From: Ignelater luminosus
Lineage: Eukaryota > Arthropoda > Insecta > Coleoptera > Elateridae
Direction of reading: 5' to 3'
DNA length: 64,000 bases
Assembly: GCA_011009095.1 (NCBI GenBank)
Contig: VTPC01008294.1
Span: forward strand, 62,001-126,000
Made by a program: the position numbers and the translations under genes. Position 1 is the stretch's first letter. Each line of letters starts with the position of its first letter. Below, piece after piece: positions 63,806 through 64,000 of the stretch. The notes under the pieces are model-generated. The model was given only the letters and a program-made list of their open reading frames with translations. It made no database searches and was not told the origin of the DNA.

Positions 63806-63987
63806 CAGGGTCGCTAAAAAGTATAGAAACACGCTATCCCCGCAGAAACGGTAAGAGATAGACAAATGAAATTTAGAGATCTTGAAGTAGGTATTTTTTG
63901 CCATGTTTTGCGAAGATAATTAAAAACAAATCTTCAATTGTTCTTTGTACGGCCGCCATATTGGATTTTTTTAAATGGTACACCCTG
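63806..63987. mobile_element. Short TA-flanked MITE, 182 bp
   Basis: CAGGGTCGCTA at the left and, reversed, CAGGGTGTACC at the right, each next to TA. Only about six terminal bases match well, so it is a weak call. Confidence 0.45.
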
Positions 63988-64000
63988 TATATGACTCCAT

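Noticed and set aside
55430-64000. Search for the SCAF N-terminal CTD-interacting domain exons
   Set aside because: I looked for the conserved YVIDSIVRQSRHQ-type segment on the minus strand and found no match; those exons are probably beyond the window.

Overview
The window is AT-rich nuclear DNA from an animal, most likely an insect and probably a beetle (inference). The support is a single-minded gene end, a SCAF4/8-type gene and a TMEM267 gene with animal-style introns (GT..AG, AATAAA signals), plus a very high load of short DNA transposons flanked by TA dinucleotides, a typical insect pattern. No bacterial-type operons, CRISPR arrays or rRNA genes are visible. Most long open frames are by-products of transposons or of AT-rich noncoding sequence.

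Host genes, left to right. (1) The last two coding exons of single-minded (plus strand, 8678-9544). (2) Facing it, a 3'-terminal exon of an unrecognised cysteine-containing protein (minus, 10122-10523), with AATAAA overlapping its stop codon. (3) The 3' end of an unrecognised single-pass membrane protein (minus, 29816-31012). (4) A complete two-exon TMEM267 homologue of 204 residues (minus, 36104-36780). (5) An unrecognised exon just upstream of it (minus, 37375-37551), which has a decayed copy 13 kb away inside a foldback element. (6) Seven 3' exons of a SCAF4/SCAF8-like protein (minus, 47932-55416). Their phases all agree and they encode about 1207 residues: an RS region, one RRM and a long Arg/Asp- and Pro/Gly-rich tail with collagen-like repeats. 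Its N-terminal CTD-interacting domain is not in view.

Mobile DNA fills the rest. There are transposase remnants of Tc1/mariner type (973-2656, 24380-24700, 25055-25951, 40901-42187, 59584-60125) and pogo/Tigger type (14035-15400), and a decayed LINE (56690-59041). There are also many small non-autonomous elements. Several hAT-like ones have recognisable 8-bp target duplications (11764, 17214, 23448, 42738). One piggyBac-like element is bounded by TTAA (42967) and one PIF/Harbinger-like element by TAA (17767). Many long palindromic foldback elements sit at TA sites. Nesting is common: 17170-18585 holds up to four levels.

The most unusual objects are two foldback elements. One, 5122-6375, carries a decayed CXC-type cysteine-rich coding segment between arms of about 300 bp. 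The other, 23630-24243, carries in its core an exon-like sequence that is also found beside TMEM267. A third pattern is palindromes with a transposase C-terminal motif left at the centre (10696-11524, 52370-53000), which suggests how such foldbacks may form.
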